Counted from the stretch's first letter, positions 25,059-39,000 are shown. The stretch: 64,000 bases of DNA from Mesaphorura yosii (GCA_009869945.1 WIXG01000090.1:124001-188000), one strand, 5' to 3'. Made by a program: numbers and translations. Notes: a model not told the origin generated them from the sequence alone.

Positions 25059-28000
25059 ATGGCTCACAATGGAAGATCGAAGGAAATCAGCGTCGAAGAA
25101 CGGAAAGAACTTCTGGAGACGTTTCGAGCTGTAAGTTCACTCCCGCTATTTCGTATAAAATTAGATTGTAGATACTTTCTTTGGTGCGATTACCGTCTTT
25201 CACATGGTTTGAATGGTACATCGAAGATAGGCAGATAGGCCTTTTAATTCTGCTTCATAAGAGCTTGATTATACTATGCATCATAACGTTATAACTATAA
25301 TTACTTTAATTGTGTTTGCATATCGGAGGTAAGAAGCTGAAGACCAGCCAAAAGAATGGCAGAAACTCAATGAAGTAATTCATAACGAATGAGTGTTTTC
25401 TAAAATATGTTTAGTAATCAGCATCTGCAGGAGTCATTCGAGTCATCGGGGTAGAAGGAGTTTCTGTGGCCTCTGTGGTTTATGACTAATCGAGAATTCG
25501 CATGATTCACCCCATGTAAAAAGAAGTTCACCCCAACAAATTACAAGATAGTGCTTGGTGTCACGCCGTGTGAGCGTAGTAATTCACATTGGCACGCACG
25601 CACTGAACTACGCATCAAATCAAGCAGGCTGTTATGTGATAGTAGGATATGTGTTGGAGTAAGTAGAAATTAAGACGCGGAATCGTCAATTGAGAAACCG
25701 CGATACGCAAAAACATTGCCGGATACTCCGAATTATCATTGCACTTACGGTTTGACATTAGATTCGACGTGGTCTATGTCATCTAGACTAAAAAGATATG
25801 CTGTGTATTAATGTAAAATGTTGAGGAAAGGGGAATTTCTGGACAAAATTCTACATCCACAGCTATGGCCTCAAAAAAACGACACAGTCAAAGGCTGCAG
25901 TCACAGAACTCAGAGCTTGTAGCTTGTGCAATGCTATCCGCTTCAATTCCCTAATCACGCCCTTATTAGACTCATATCTGTGGTATGTGGCCTCAGCCGC
26001 ACCACTTGATTAAAGGAAGTATGTGGTGGCATTAAGATAATGAAATGCAGGTTGGCAGCTTTGACTTTAGACACTTATCTAAAGCGCTCGGCTAGAAGTG
26101 TTTGTGCCCTGTGCACATGTGCCATGTTGGCATTGACAGGTTGCTCGGCTCGAAAAAAACCGGCATTGAAGCCTTTGACGCTATTTTTTCCCTTTGACAT
26201 CAGAAAGCCAATAGCAATATAGGCAATAAGTAAAGTTGGAGTTGAAGTGAAAGCACGCTGGATGTTGCTAGCTGTGGATTGGCTTTAGTGGCCATGCATG
26301 CAATATGATGATTTTGAGTTAGAGTCTCGTAATGGTTGAATTCTTTCTTGTTCCATACGCTTATCTTATCTATCGCCTTTATGAAATTCTCAAACCCTTT
26401 GGCATTGATTTTTGCACCGAGTCAACCAACAGTAATATCAATGAGCATGGGCATTGTAGTTTTAAAATACAAATTGAATTGCAAATTGTGTACGAGTTAG
26501 TGAATGAATAATTTGGTTTATTGTGTTTACGTAATGCTGCCTGGGGACTGGCACGATGCGACAGCGCCAACTAGACGCTGGACAGCTTGGCTTTGGCCTT
26601 TATGAGTTACAACCTAAAAGATACCCGAAGAAGCTTATGCTTGAATGTTTTTTTTTCGTTTTCTCATCTTCACTGAGTGTCTGATCTATTACCGTATATG
26701 GAAAGATGGAATTCCGCCCTTGACACTGTGTGATCAGTAATTTGCATCAGTTTAAATTGCAGCTAGCTATTTTAGACAAGACAGGGATTTAATCATGCGG
26801 TTAGTCGGTTAGTCATTCATTCAGTGTTTACAAAGATGCTCAGCTCAAAAGGCACGGCTGACTAGAAAATCAATCTTCGATGCGTGCAGAATGCAGAATT
26901 GACGCAATTCAAGAACGGAATGAGTCCTGCCCCTGCCTGTGCGCGGAGAGAAATTCATCTTACATTCCAACACGATACACAAGATTCTTTGCATTCTTGA
27001 AATCATTCTACGAAACTCGTTTGCAGCTTATGAGTGGGGGTGTTCGCTGCTCTCTGCAAATGTGTGACTTCGACTTGCATTATGATTTTGTTGAATTCGG
27101 GTTTTCAGTTTTCTGTTTGACCCCACAGGGTCCATGCTATCCCACTGGCTTCGGCCGTTTCATTACTTATTAACTAGTGACTTATATTCATGTGTCATGT
27201 TCAATATTCATACTTTATCTTACTGTATTCCTTTTTGTTTAATTTACCGCATCTTCACTTGCCAGTTAGCCTATCCTGTGATTACTCATCCTCAATCCTG
27301 AATGCTAATGCTGCCTGTTGAACATCAAATTTGAATTCATAGCTAAGCTAGTGAGGTCCGCAATTAACATTTTAAGATTAGAAAAGACGACCGATAGACC
27401 GATAGACTGGAGACACGAGTTAAACCAGAGCATATTACAAGAGTAGAGCATGCTTCATATAATTGAGGATTAAAAACCCAACTGAACTGATTATGTGTGC
27501 ACGGAGGGTAGACCTCATGCGTGCGTCTCGTATTTCACTTAGGATGAGAATTAGAATTTATCGACGGGAGGCAGAACAAGCTTTAGAGTTCTTGCGCTTC
27601 TTATGATTATCAAGTTTTTGGTCTGACTAGTTCTATTCCAACCGCCACTTGAAGCGAACGGTAGCACCAGTAAAGTGAAGCAGTATTCGTCTAATCTGTC
27701 ACCAGCATTAGAGCACCATTTCACGAGCAATGGAAGTTCTTAGGCAGAGAAATTCCGGCGCAATAAAGCAGGAAATTTCCGAACGTGTAATGGAGTTGTT
27801 GTCGCAGGTGGATTTCTACAAAGTCACCATCTGATACGTAAATAAGCACACCCTTCTGATTTCAGATTGACAAGGACAACAGCGGATACATTGATTGCTC
27901 CGAATTGAAGGATGCTCTGGACCAAGTTGGAATTAAGATGCCAGGCTGGCAAGTTCGTCAACTGGTTGAAGAGTTTGACAGCGGAGACAAGAGACACCGT

Positions 28001-30337
28001 AACAAGCTCTCCATCGACGAGTTCGAACAAGTGAGTACAAAATGTCCCATCGCTGATCTCTTTCGTTTGCTGTTTTTCTAACATGGGTTTGCCTCTCTAC
28101 AGTTGTGTTGCAGTATTAAGATGAAGGATGTCGCAAATACATTCAAGACCGTGGTTTCAAAGAAAGAAAATCTGACCACCATCGGAGGCATGTCGGAAGC
28201 GTCGAGTGCCGGGACGACTCACTCCGTGCGCATTGAAGAACAGTTGGCATTTTCGCACTGGATCAATGATCATCTTGGCCATGATAAAGATTTGAAGCAC
28301 TTGCTGCCAATCGATCCAGAAGGAAAAGGGCTTTATGACAAAGTCAAAGATGGAATTCTGCTGTGGTAACCCTTCCCCTGCAAATTCTATTTTGAAAAAC
28401 CTGGCCCAGGGCGCAGAACACGTTACATATGTTTCAATTTTCCTTCCAGCAAAATCATCAACCACTCGTGCCCAGACACAATTGATGAAAGGGCCATCAA
28501 TGTTAAGAACCTGACATTGTACACCAAGCACGAAAATCTTACTTTGGCTCTCAACTCCGCACAAGCTATTGGCTGCAACATCATCAACATAGACGGAAAC
28601 GACCTTATTCTTGGGAAACCCCACTTGGTTCTTGGCTTGTTGTGGCAAATTATCAGGGTAATGTTGCAATTAAAGAATGCTGAAGGAGTTCGACTATAAC
28701 ACTAAAATGTATGCCATTTGGAATCAGATTGGGCTTTTCAGTCAGATTACACTTGAGCATTGCCCGGGGCTTGCAAATTTGTTGCAAGATGGTGAGAAAA
28801 TTGAAGATTTGATCCGTCTTCCGCCTGAAGCAATTTTGTTGCGATGGGTCAACTATCACATGGAGCGTGCTGGGGTCACCAGACGTTGCAACAATTTCAG
28901 CGGAGACATTCAAGATTCAGAAATTTACAGCCATCTTTTGTACCAAATTGCCCCAAAGGAAGCAGGAGTGACCAAAGAAGCTCTCATGGTATGGAATTTG
29001 TTTATACCAATCAGCACTGACTAACATGCACTATAATTTCTACTAATGACTGGCTGTTAACAGGAGAGAGATGGACTTAACCGAGCAGAGATGATGCTTC
29101 AGCAAGCAGAAAAGTTGGGCTGCCGTTCTTTCGTTACTGCCGACGATGTGGTCAAAGGTGTTAACAAATTAAATCTGGCGTTTGTGGCGAATTTGTTCAA
29201 CAACCACCCGGGCCTGGACAAACCAGAAGGAGTGGACATCGACCAATTCTTGGAGAATATTGAAGAAACTCGCGAAGAGAAAAGTAAATCAAGCCTCCTT
29301 CAGTGGATTATTTTCGCGCAATATATTAACCGGAATTTCCTGCCCTATTAACAGCTTACCGAAACTGGATGAATTCAATGGGCGTGTCTCCTCACGTCAA
29401 CTGGCTGTACTCGGACTTGGCCGATGGTCTCGTCATTTTCCAATTGTATGACATTATCAAACCTGGCATTGTCGACTGGAACCGTGTTCATAAGTAAATG
29501 CATTTTTATTTTACTGAGACTAAACTGTCGTAAAACTTTTCTAATCAACCCAATTGTGCGAAGGAAATTTTCTAAACTTCGAAAGTTTATGGAGAAGCTC
29601 GAAAACTGCAATTACGCTGTCGAATTGGGCAAAAAGCTTAAGTTTTCACTCGTTGGGATCGCCGGTCAGGACATTTCTGAAGGAAATCCAACACTTACTT
29701 TGGGTGAGCAAGTGCACAGACTTTCTCAGGGACGATACTTTGAATGTTTCCAATTTCTTTGATTTATTCCTAGCTCTGATTTGGCAATTGATGAGAGCTT
29801 ACAGTTTGTCAGTACTAACGCAACTTGCTAATTCTGGGAGCCCGATTGTTGAGCGAGAAATCATTGATTGGGTTAATAACAAGTTGCAATCTGCTCAAAA
29901 GACAACACAAATTCGTAGCTTCCAAGATTCAAGTATTGCGGACGGTAAGTGTGAACCTTTTTATCTTACTTGAGGCTGCAGACTAATTTAATTTGGGTAA
30001 TTCTTGAATTAGGCCGTGCTGTCATTGACCTTGTGGATGCCATAAAACCTGGAAGTATTAGCTACGACCTGGTTAAAGACAGCGGAAGCCAAGAGGTTAG
30101 ATTTTTCTACTCCTCTTTGTCTGACCATCGTAAATTTATGTCTAAATTTGGTACACTTTTCCACAGGATCATATGGCCAATGCTAAATATGCCATCTCGA
30201 TGGCACGCAAGGTGGGAGCCAAGGTGTACGCTCTTCCAGAAGACATCACGGAGGTCAAGAGCAAGATGGTGATGACAGTATTTGCTTGCTTGATGGCACG
30301 AGATTACATTCCCAACATGGACTCCAAGACAGCGTAA
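25059..30337 (+). CDS. plst-1: Plastin/fimbrin, actin-bundling protein
   Basis: Eleven exons: 25059-25130, 27866-28030, 28103-28365, 28450-28657, 28728-28988, 29064-29283, 29355-29493, 29564-29703, 29774-29944, 30013-30095, 30167-30337; 630 residues, the normal plastin length. EF-hand 1 is canonical ([12 protein letters not shown], about 26-37); EF-hand 2 is degenerate. Four calponin-homology domains follow as two actin-binding pairs, with landmarks [69 protein letters not shown] and [14 protein letters not shown]. Family role: Ca2+-modulated cross-linking of actin filaments into tight parallel bundles at cortex, microvilli and cytokinetic structures. Exon 8 follows an acceptor of the form GTGCGAAG, which is weak but phase-consistent. 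Intron 1 is 2.7 kb and contains a second possible first exon (27730-27807). CH4 ends with TVFACLMAR as in other plastins. Confidence 0.96.
27730..27807 (+). CDS. plst-1: Alternative first exon of plastin
   Basis: An ATG opens 26 codons ([20 protein letters not shown], then MELLSQ) and ends at a GTGGAT donor in phase 0, the phase needed by plastin exon 2 only 58 bases downstream. Joined, it gives [10 protein letters not shown] in front of EF-hand 1, a helix like the [11 protein letters not shown] encoded by the distal exon at 25059. Both helices suit the entering helix of an EF-hand. I infer two promoters producing 630- and 632-residue isoforms with different N-termini. Confidence 0.65.
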
Positions 30338-30972
30338 TTAAAAGACAGGGCTCAAGTACTTTCCATACCTTGTAACAAGCGTACCGTATTTCTAGTGTAT
30401 TGTCCATTTGTGAAAACGTACCAAAGTGCTTCCAGTTATGTTACCCTAATCATGCACAAGCAAAATTTGGAACCTTAGATGAAAGAATGTACTTTATGCA
30501 ATGATAAAAAATGGTGTAAATGTGAACATTCTATTTTCTTCGGGGTTGACGTAGAAGCTTTCAATAGTTTAACATTAATCACTTGTGGACACAATTTAAA
30601 TGTGCTATTAATTGATTCCTACGTAATTGCCTGATTTTTCGAATTCGAGTTGGTGAAGCTCACGTCGAGAATCAAAATTGGTAAATTCCAGACTGTGTAA
30701 TGAATGCGTGTTTAGATTCTTCGAATGCATTACTTTAAATTGGCTCCAAGAAAAAATGCCTTAATACAACGAAGAGCATCAAATATAGTCTAAGTTAATG
30801 GGGTAAATGTTAGATGTATACGATAATGCTTTAGCTTTAATAATGGGAAAGATTAAGGATTTGATGAAATGAAAATGAATAATTTATGCAAAGTTCAATA
30901 TTACAAGTGTGATCTATAATTTGCTTTTAACTGTCAGTATCAGTTGCTAACTACTTCTTGTCTTCTAATAAA
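30338..30972 (+). other. 3' UTR and polyadenylation signal of plastin
   Basis: After the stop at 30337 the sequence is AT-rich and non-coding, with AATAAA at 30967-30972. No earlier canonical hexamer was seen, which makes this a long 3' UTR for the window. Confidence 0.5.
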
Positions 30973-33900
30973 GTAACAATCTATTTTAAGAATAGGTAAC
31001 TTCTGCGCATTTAGCCAGAAATTTAACCATTCACCTGCATTTCTTGAGAGCACCATCGCAAAACTCACACAAGGTGATTAATTATGTAAACTAAAGACGA
31101 GCGTCAGTATGAACGTGTGAATTGCTCCTGTCTCGCCTTGTTGGCACTCCAATACCGTTACGAGGAAACATCTGCATTTCCACCTTGCACCCATGTGTGA
31201 ATGAATCTAAGCTCCTTTGGTCTTTCAGAGACGATCACCTTACTAGAGAAATTGCAATATGCGAGATCACCAAATTAAAACATTTGAAACTACGACTGCA
31301 CGCCGAAGGAATAATCAGCTGCAATTCGAGACGTACAAGTTGAAGTTATAAATCGTATCTCGCAATAAACCTTGACATTTAGCTTCCATTCAGTAAGAAA
31401 CGAACTTTCTCAGAGAACCCACAGCACGTGAAACAATGCAACAAAACGCTTGGTCGTGTCTCATTTCTGTTTTTGACGGACTCCAACTTTGGACAGGAGA
31501 GAAATCGACTTGTCGAAAATGAAGCTAACACCGCGTGCTAGTCGGAATGTCACACTGGACAAATTCATGGCACTTCAAATTCTTGAAATTGCACCACACT
31601 CGAGGTAATTACATGTACAATAAGCAACAATATCCCAACTTTTCGTGTTGCTTGATTTTCAGGATTGTTTCGTGCTAAATAATTTGTAAAGTGTTTATCT
31701 CATCGAAAAGTTTTCGCACTCTAGACAAATGACTCTTCAAGAGTATTTTACATGCAGCCAATTAACTTCAAAAATTTACGCTCATGTAAAAGTGAAGTAA
31801 TCACAGAACTGATATGATTCAAGTTTAGCTTAATGGGGTACAATGAGATTTTCTTAAAACTGGTACGAGAGACTATAGCCGAACCGGTGGAAACATTCCC
31901 AAGTAGATTTGCAGTGTTCCTCCTCATTGATAAGTTTGCGAACAACGTACAGTATCCGTGGGCTGAATTGGGATTTCTATTCAAGGACTGAAATCCGTCT
32001 TTCGTCTTTCCAAAACCGGCATTAATGCGCAGAAACTGTCTTTTCATATTCATTCGGAGTTTCCATCACCATATTCTTCACCGACTAAAGTGTGAACGCT
32101 TCCGCCAAGTAAAGTGATCCGAGATCACGACCTGAACATCGTCGTGGCCCAAAAATCTCGTGTTTCCCTGGCTTCGAGTAAAAATCACGAATACAATAGC
32201 TGAGGCGAACATAATGTTGTCATCAGAAACATTATTTGTGTTCGATGAAGCATAATTGCTACTCAAGCGAACGCAAGTAGAAAACTTTCATTCTGCAAGT
32301 GACGTTGCCGTTAACAAACTGAAATTTGAAACACTGGCATATGAAAAAACCGTGAAATGAAATGAAAGACTTGAAAGACATGATTAACGAACATTGTCTT
32401 CCTCACGGATGTTTGGAAAATTGAATTTTTCGTCATACTTTTAATCTAGATTTCTCAAGAACGGTAAACATTATTGAAAACTGAGGCTGTAATAATTAAT
32501 CCGACATAGGAATGTGGAAGCTACATTATTCCAGACTGAAATAACGACTAATTAGCACGCATTAAGAGGTGAAGGAAATAAATGTTGCGGACAAAGTCCG
32601 AAGTTTCTTTGTCGTCACCAAATTTCCTGGGCAGAATTTCAGTAACAGATTATTACAAAACTGTCAGTTCTTGCAGTATGGCTTTTGCAGTATAAAACTC
32701 GAAACTAACATTTTTTCTTGATTACAAGTCGGATTAAGTTTGTTAATAAAAAAAACTAGTTTTAAGCTCATATTTATAAGGTTTCATATTAATTGACAAA
32801 AACAAGTTGGTTAAAAAGCACAAAGATTTTGGGTGAAAAAATTCGCCTCGCAAAATTTCTTTGTGACTGCTACACAATACGATGGAATACAGGTGCCATA
32901 CAGGGTGTTTTACTCATATAAAAAGGCTGTGCAAAATCCTTACAAACTTTCTAAAAACCGAAATTGCGAACCTACGGAATTTTTGCGACTTCACGGGTCT
33001 TGTTTACGAAATAGTTTCCGAAACTCAGCATTCGGTTTGTGTTGACGAAGAAATATATCTATGAAGCGATGAACAGAGTCAATTCCAAGCGTAGGCAAAG
33101 GTGGAGATTCTTAACGGGCCTATTTATAACATCATGAATAGTCGCCCTTGAAATTTAGATAAAAGCCGCATGCGTTTGGCTTCCTGTCTTTAATGGTTAA
33201 AATTCAAGCTGGAGCACATTTATAATTGCTCTTTGCCACTTGGACGCGTTAAATCTAAATCATCAAAAGGCTTTGAATGTACGTTTCAATTCGATTGCAT
33301 CCTACTACCAGAATCATTTTGGTGAAAGCAGTCGTTTGCTCACACAAACCAATGTTTACGTAAAAGGTAGATCATAAATTAGACAAGGAATTCAAATGAA
33401 CCTCCCCAAATCGCTTAGAAAGATGGGCTAAATATTTACACAATCTCATTTCATCTTCCACTACTTTGCCGCTGCTGGCACCAAGCAGGTGAAACAGAAT
33501 GGGATGATGTCTCTTCAGACTACATGCAGCAGGTAAACCTAATTCTTGGACTTTATTGAGTTCACAGTTGCAATAAGTTAAAATTTCCAGTTTTACTTTT
33601 ATAAAAAACTGCAAAACTATTCTCTGCTCCGCATTGCTGATTCAAACTTATTGCCCTCTCAAATTTAAAAACACAAATCTCCGGTTCGAAAAACGACATT
33701 AGTTTTCATTGTGGAAAAGTGGCAGAACAACTTATTTTGGCGCCGTGAAGTACATTATTTTACTTGTATTTTATCCAGTAAATGCCATCGTAATAGAGCC
33801 AAGTCGGCGATGAACTTGACGCGGTGTATCCCGTATTTATACGATAAAAGAAAGCGAATTAGGAAAAGCTGCCGTAGAAGGCAACGCTAATTCGAGCGAC

Positions 33901-33980
33901 GCATAGAAAGTTCAGTGTTGCGTCCGTTTTCTCTTCGCATTGAGAAAGCGCAACGTGGAGAAAATGACTCCCTTAGTCTG
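30973..33980. other. Non-coding intergenic DNA
   Basis: No exon is supported. An imperfect hairpin with arms CGAATTAG (33855-33862) and CTAATTCG (33887-33894) lies near the end. ORFs such as 31748-32053 (minus) have no motif. Confidence 0.45.
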
Positions 33981-33987
33981 AGTTGAA

Positions 33988-33995
33988 ATATAAAA
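33988..33995 (+). promoter_or_regulatory. TATA-like box, possible GPCR promoter
   Basis: ATATAAAA lies about 210 bases before a strong splice donor (AAAG then GTAAGTTC at 34205). With a start site about 30 bases downstream this would define a leader exon. The next downstream plus-strand gene is the GPCR. Confidence 0.3.
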
Positions 33996-34021
33996 CAGAC
34001 ACGAAGCAGGCGTTGAGGAGA

Positions 34022-34204
34022 AAACATCACGGAAAGTCATCGTTCGCAATGTCGCACTCAATAGCATTGTGCTAGCTTTCTCAGTTGGGCCACAACTGAG
34101 TAGTACGGCATTACCCCAATCTCGTTCGAGCTATTTACTTTGTTGAATAGCCCATTGCCTCAAATTTGGCGAATCTTGTTCACGTCATTATTACACTCAG
34201 AAAG
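34022..34204 (+). other. Possible distal 5' non-coding exon of the GPCR gene
   Basis: This lies between a TATA-like box and a consensus donor at 34205. It contains an 8-base-pair stem (CTCAGTTG with CAACTGAG, around 34078-34100). The GPCR start ATG sits 15 bases after an acceptor (TTGCTTTTCAG ending at 39117), so an upstream leader exon is required; this is the best candidate I see, across a 4.9 kb intron. Confidence 0.3.
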
Positions 34205-35710
34205 GTAAGTTCGCTAATTTTTCACTTCGTATTCATAGAATTTAAGCTATATCATACGACTTACGAAGCTATCGTTCCATCAAGCAATGTAAAAGCGTTG
34301 GACAGCGCTTAATACTGTAATCAGAAACGCGTTGACACGAGATTTGTTGCACGGTTGGCTGTGGTGGAAATATGCGAGATGCTGCTTAGTTACACCGCGT
34401 GAATATGCTCAGAATGAAAACGTGTCTTTAAAAAGCCTATTTATAGCCAAATGGCTGTCTGAAGGTGATGCATCCATGATACGCTGAGGCAGGCCTTCTT
34501 CAATCTGTGCTAAATTTCTGAGCGCTTTCGCACAAGTTCGGGCTAGCCCAACACACTTACCGCACTTGGCGCTTTGACGGATAAATTTCTGCCTTTCAAT
34601 TTTCATGAAATTTATATTCCTGTGGAATGTCCGACGGCACTTCTCGGCAACCAGAGAAGGTGGACTGTGAAGTTACACGTGGAGGGATTTCAATTTGAGG
34701 GAGTAATTCCGTGCAGATCCACGCAAGTGAATTCCATGACCTCAACCACCGCCTTATAAAGAATTTTATGATCTGCGTGAAAGCGTGATTCTGGGTCGTT
34801 GAAGCTGACATCATTCGTAATAAGAAAAGCAACATAAAGGAAGGTTAGGGCCATAAATCAGAGTTAATCCATCTGATGTGGTCGGTCTGGCTGTAAAAAC
34901 AAAAGCAGCGAAACACAATGTGATCGTGATAAGGAAAGTTTATTACGGGCAACTCCGTGTCAGCGCAGCTCCACGTAGAATGAAAGCATACTATCTGGTT
35001 CGTACACAGTCATTAAATGAGGAGGACGTTTGTAAACTCTGGTAATAAACATGCGCATATTTAATGGCATATGTCAGTCATTAAGTTGTAGAATAATAGA
35101 GTTTCAGCTTTTTCAGTATGGGAAATCACGGTCAAAGCTTGCAAATTTAGTAAAGTGAAGTTTTCATGTTCGACCCACTGGTTCACCCTTGAGATATGAA
35201 GATAATGAGGGAATAATTGCCGTGTTTCCATTGCTTCCATATGTTGTTTCCAACGGCATAACGAATGGCCCATTTTTGGGTGGCAGTTTGCATTCCACGA
35301 TTAAATCGTATGACATTTTAAAACCATAATTCATTCTCGGAACACTTTCTCGGTACGAAAAATTGACAACACGAATCGCAGTTTCGCATTGAAGTGTCAT
35401 CCACGCAAAATTCATGTTTCGTATCTCCTACGCTTGGCCAGGTCTTAAGTGCAATGAAGAGAAAACCAGGCAATACAGAACTTGTCGGCAGAAGATTTAT
35501 GAAACCGTGTGCTAATAATAAAGCACAATGGCTGAATTTCACCCTTCGCACCTTACATGTGTTCAACGGTTCGTGAATTTGCACTCCACACAGCTCACTC
35601 CTACTACTTAATTTAGTAAGTGGTTCCTGAGATTTGAAAAGTAAACATGCAAATGAGATCGGCGCGATTCTCGGTTATGTGGCGGAAATATAAACATCGA
35701 ACTTAGAACG

Positions 35711-35969
35711 ATGTGGGCAACGGAGGACGGCGTCCTCTTTCTTGATTTGCGTTTGACTTCTCCGATCAAGAAGCCCTTCAGTCGCTGCTTTTGTCTGATT
35801 TTTCTACAAATTGGAACCCGACACCGCATTGAAGGATACTTCTTCCCTTCTGGCGTCATCCATCGTCTCGATGACCACTGGAATCCTCTTGAAGTGGCAG
35901 TAAATTGCGCTGTGGCGGCTCTTGAAACCCTTTCTTACGTCCAGGCTTTTGGATACCGAATTGTAAAAG
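35711..35969 (+). pseudogene. Weak RNase H-like ORF, possibly a decayed exon
   Basis: An open frame ending at a strong donor (GTAAAA then GTAAGTCC) reads EGYFFPSG, then NPLEVAVNCAVAALET, then FGYRIVK. The spacing resembles the RNase H1 fold, where a strand is followed by N-x-A-E on the long helix and a K-x-x-x-x-TDS strand. The next acceptor (TTTCAATTCAG, about 36100) would give KISLYRIST and a stop, with no Asp. No other part of an RNase H gene was found. It may be a relic or a coincidence. Confidence 0.2.
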
Positions 35970-36016
35970 TAAGTCCGCAATATGCTGCAATTTATGGTGG
36001 CAGATTGAGCACGTAG

Positions 36017-39000
36017 GGAAGAGAAGTGAATTAGTAATAACCTGTGTTCCTATAATTAACATCTGTTCCCTGGAAAAAGCTTGAGTCCTTTCAATTCAGA
36101 AAATTTCTTTATATCGCATTTCCACTTGAAACCCACACGCTTCGGCGCTTCAACTAATCTGTCAAATTGAATTACTGATTTTGTTTGAATAAATGGAATT
36201 TTCTCCCTCCGCGTCTTTTTAGTATATTAAAATCAATACGTGATTAAAGGTAGGACAAAGTGCGCGGAACCAGCTCCATAATTTCAGAGCCAGTAAGAGC
36301 ACAGGCGTCGCGTCGTGTCTCGGGTGCGTGTTGGAGTGGAGAAAGTCGAAATGATGAAAAGTGATGACAGGAGTAATTTGACACATCGCAAGGGATGGCG
36401 TATCAAAGTCATCACACTTTACACTTAAGCGGTTTTGTCGTCACTTTGGAGTTCATGCAATGTAATGTAATTCCCGCATGACAGCACCGAATCGTGAGTC
36501 TTGGGCGTGCCACTTTTAATATCATTTTATGTGTGCCACGTCGAAGGAGGCTACATGGGCGAACAAGATTGAAACAAGCAATCTACACTAATTACTTTCT
36601 ATGACTTGCATCAGCCTACAAACCCGATAAATTAGCCCGGGTGGTGGCGACAAACTTTTCTTGTGGGTTTAGAAATAAAGAGTTTGCGGCTGATTACCCC
36701 ACCCTGCGATTCTGCGATTCACATTATTCGCTCACCAACAAAACATTCAGAATGCGTTTCACAGTAATTCGAGTATTCATTCGGTGCTCCGTGGTGTTCG
36801 AGTGGCTACAGGATGAGAAAGTCCAGTGTCCTCCGAAATGTTCTGTTTCTTAAGTAGTGCGAGTAACACGAGAATCGTCTCAACAGCCTGTGTCCACCCA
36901 AATTTTCCATACCACCGCGGTGTAGTGTCCTGATAGCGTTGGAATTTGAATTCGAGTATTAAAAAACAATTCGCGAGAATCGACTTGCGCGTGGGAAGGG
37001 GCAAAGTGAGACGAGGAAGAATCTTTGAACAAGCTGCCCGGTTTTTTTCGTCCCACTCGATGGAGGTATTTTGTGCCCCTATGCCTCATCAACAGTTGGC
37101 TGTTGACTCTTATTGGAAACGGTGGATAGCTTTTGTGATCATTTGCCGCAATTTTCCTACCATTTTTCCTTATTTATCTTTCCAACATTTGAAAACATAA
37201 TTTCGCGTCCTCTATTCGATGCTTGGCACAAAAGAAGGTGCCCATAGGTTTTGCTAGTCGCCTTTGTCATTCTGGTGTATTCCTACAATTGCTCAAATTA
37301 AGTCAATTGTCAATAAGACTAATGCCTGTTGTAGATTGCATTCATAATTTATGAAGTTTAGCCTTCAACATGCTAGTCTGGCATGAATAAGTAGAGTGTG
37401 GGCTGTGAGTAGTTGTCTTGTTGGGTTGCATCACTCTGAGTACTTCATTGCCATTGTTGCGCTTCTTTTTTCTTTGTAAATTAGAGTGCGAGAAACGAGC
37501 TGAATATTTACACGTGTCCAATAATTCACTTAATTGAAACTACTTTTTAAATAAAAGTGTGAAGAGCCTTATTCGGCATAAAATGTGAGTTTGATACTCG
37601 GCTGGCATTTGTGTTGCTGTACACCATTTATTTGAGAGCCCATGATGAAACAAATTAACTTTGTCAAGATCACCTTATGCCACACGTTGCAATAAAATTG
37701 CACTAAAATTTTGGTTTGTGGCAATCCAATTACGAAAGGAATGAGTATAATCCTGCATGAGGTTGGCCTTGTGCATTTTCTGCACTCACGCCTCTACCGC
37801 ACGGTTGTGGCTTGCCGCAATGCTGCAAGCCCAGAAGCGTGAAAGAGAGAAATGGCCAGTCCTGCCAACACAATGGAGAAGGCTCGTTTCTCCAGCCTGG
37901 AATTTAAACATCGAATGATTGATGAAGTGAATTAATCGCTGGGGAATTGCTATACAGCTACATCTGCGATAGGTCCGTACTTTCAAGGAGCCATCAGGCT
38001 TCTTTTGTTTCTATTAAACCAAAACACCAATATCTTAATCTAGCCTTGCTCACTTCAAGCTGAGGCTTACATGATTACAGATTCCTGTGCCGTTAGCTGA
38101 GGATTTATAATGTGGCAAAGGAAGCTCCAATTTTCTGCATCGCAATGTTATAAGCCGCGTGTTTATTATCAATGTTGTCTTCATTTCTCAAAATATTCCG
38201 ACAGTCGATCTCTGGAAACGCTGTGTTCGGCGTCGAAAATTTCCGGTGGGGGAAAATCCTGTTGTCAGAAAGTAATTGCAATTTAATTTTGGAACTACGC
38301 ATGCAACGACAACTTGGCCCTACCGTAGCACCAAAAGGGAAATTTACTCGTTACTATTCTATTCGAATAATGCACACGAGATTTGAAAAGTTTTATGATT
38401 TCCTGTTTCATTGACTTTCATTCAGCAGTCTGGGTGCTGCTTGCACCAGCACGGAACAACGCCTCTTGAACCAGACTCTTCTGAACGTACGCTTCGAAAT
38501 TAATTTCAAAACTAATTCTTTTCGAGACAAGCTGTTTTCGGATTACAAGCTAATCTAGCTTCACAACAGACTTGGAGACTTGCGTCCGCCTTCAAACTGG
38601 CTAGGACGTGAGCATCTGCAAGAGAATAGAGCCGCAAGAAGTCTCGTTCATTCCAGATCTAATCCAATGGTAAAATATGTGTGAAAGTAACTAGATTTTC
38701 CTATTTTTGGTGAACCGGCCACGGATTCATGAGTGAAATGGAGGAGATTTGCACTTCTTTGAAATGAAGATGAGAAGAAACAAACTTTCTCTTGTCTCAA
38801 AAGTTAATAAAGCGGACAAATACGTTTTCATTTCATGCTGGTCTAGAAAAGTTCCTTTTAAACCCGGCACAACAAAAGAACATGCCGACCAAATGAAATT
38901 ACGTACGGTGAAAGCCAAGTCTAATGACTACAAAAACTAGAGGGTCCAATGAGCAATGACTTGAGCGCGCCTACGTTTACGAAGGCGTAGGTGTAATTGT

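Noticed and set aside
26880..27173. 97-codon plus-strand ORF inside plastin intron 1
   Set aside because: No splice sites in a phase usable by plastin and no recognisable motif.
35164..35584. Overlapping minus-strand ORFs with protein-like composition
   Set aside because: No motif, inconsistent frames and no donor/acceptor pair that joins them.
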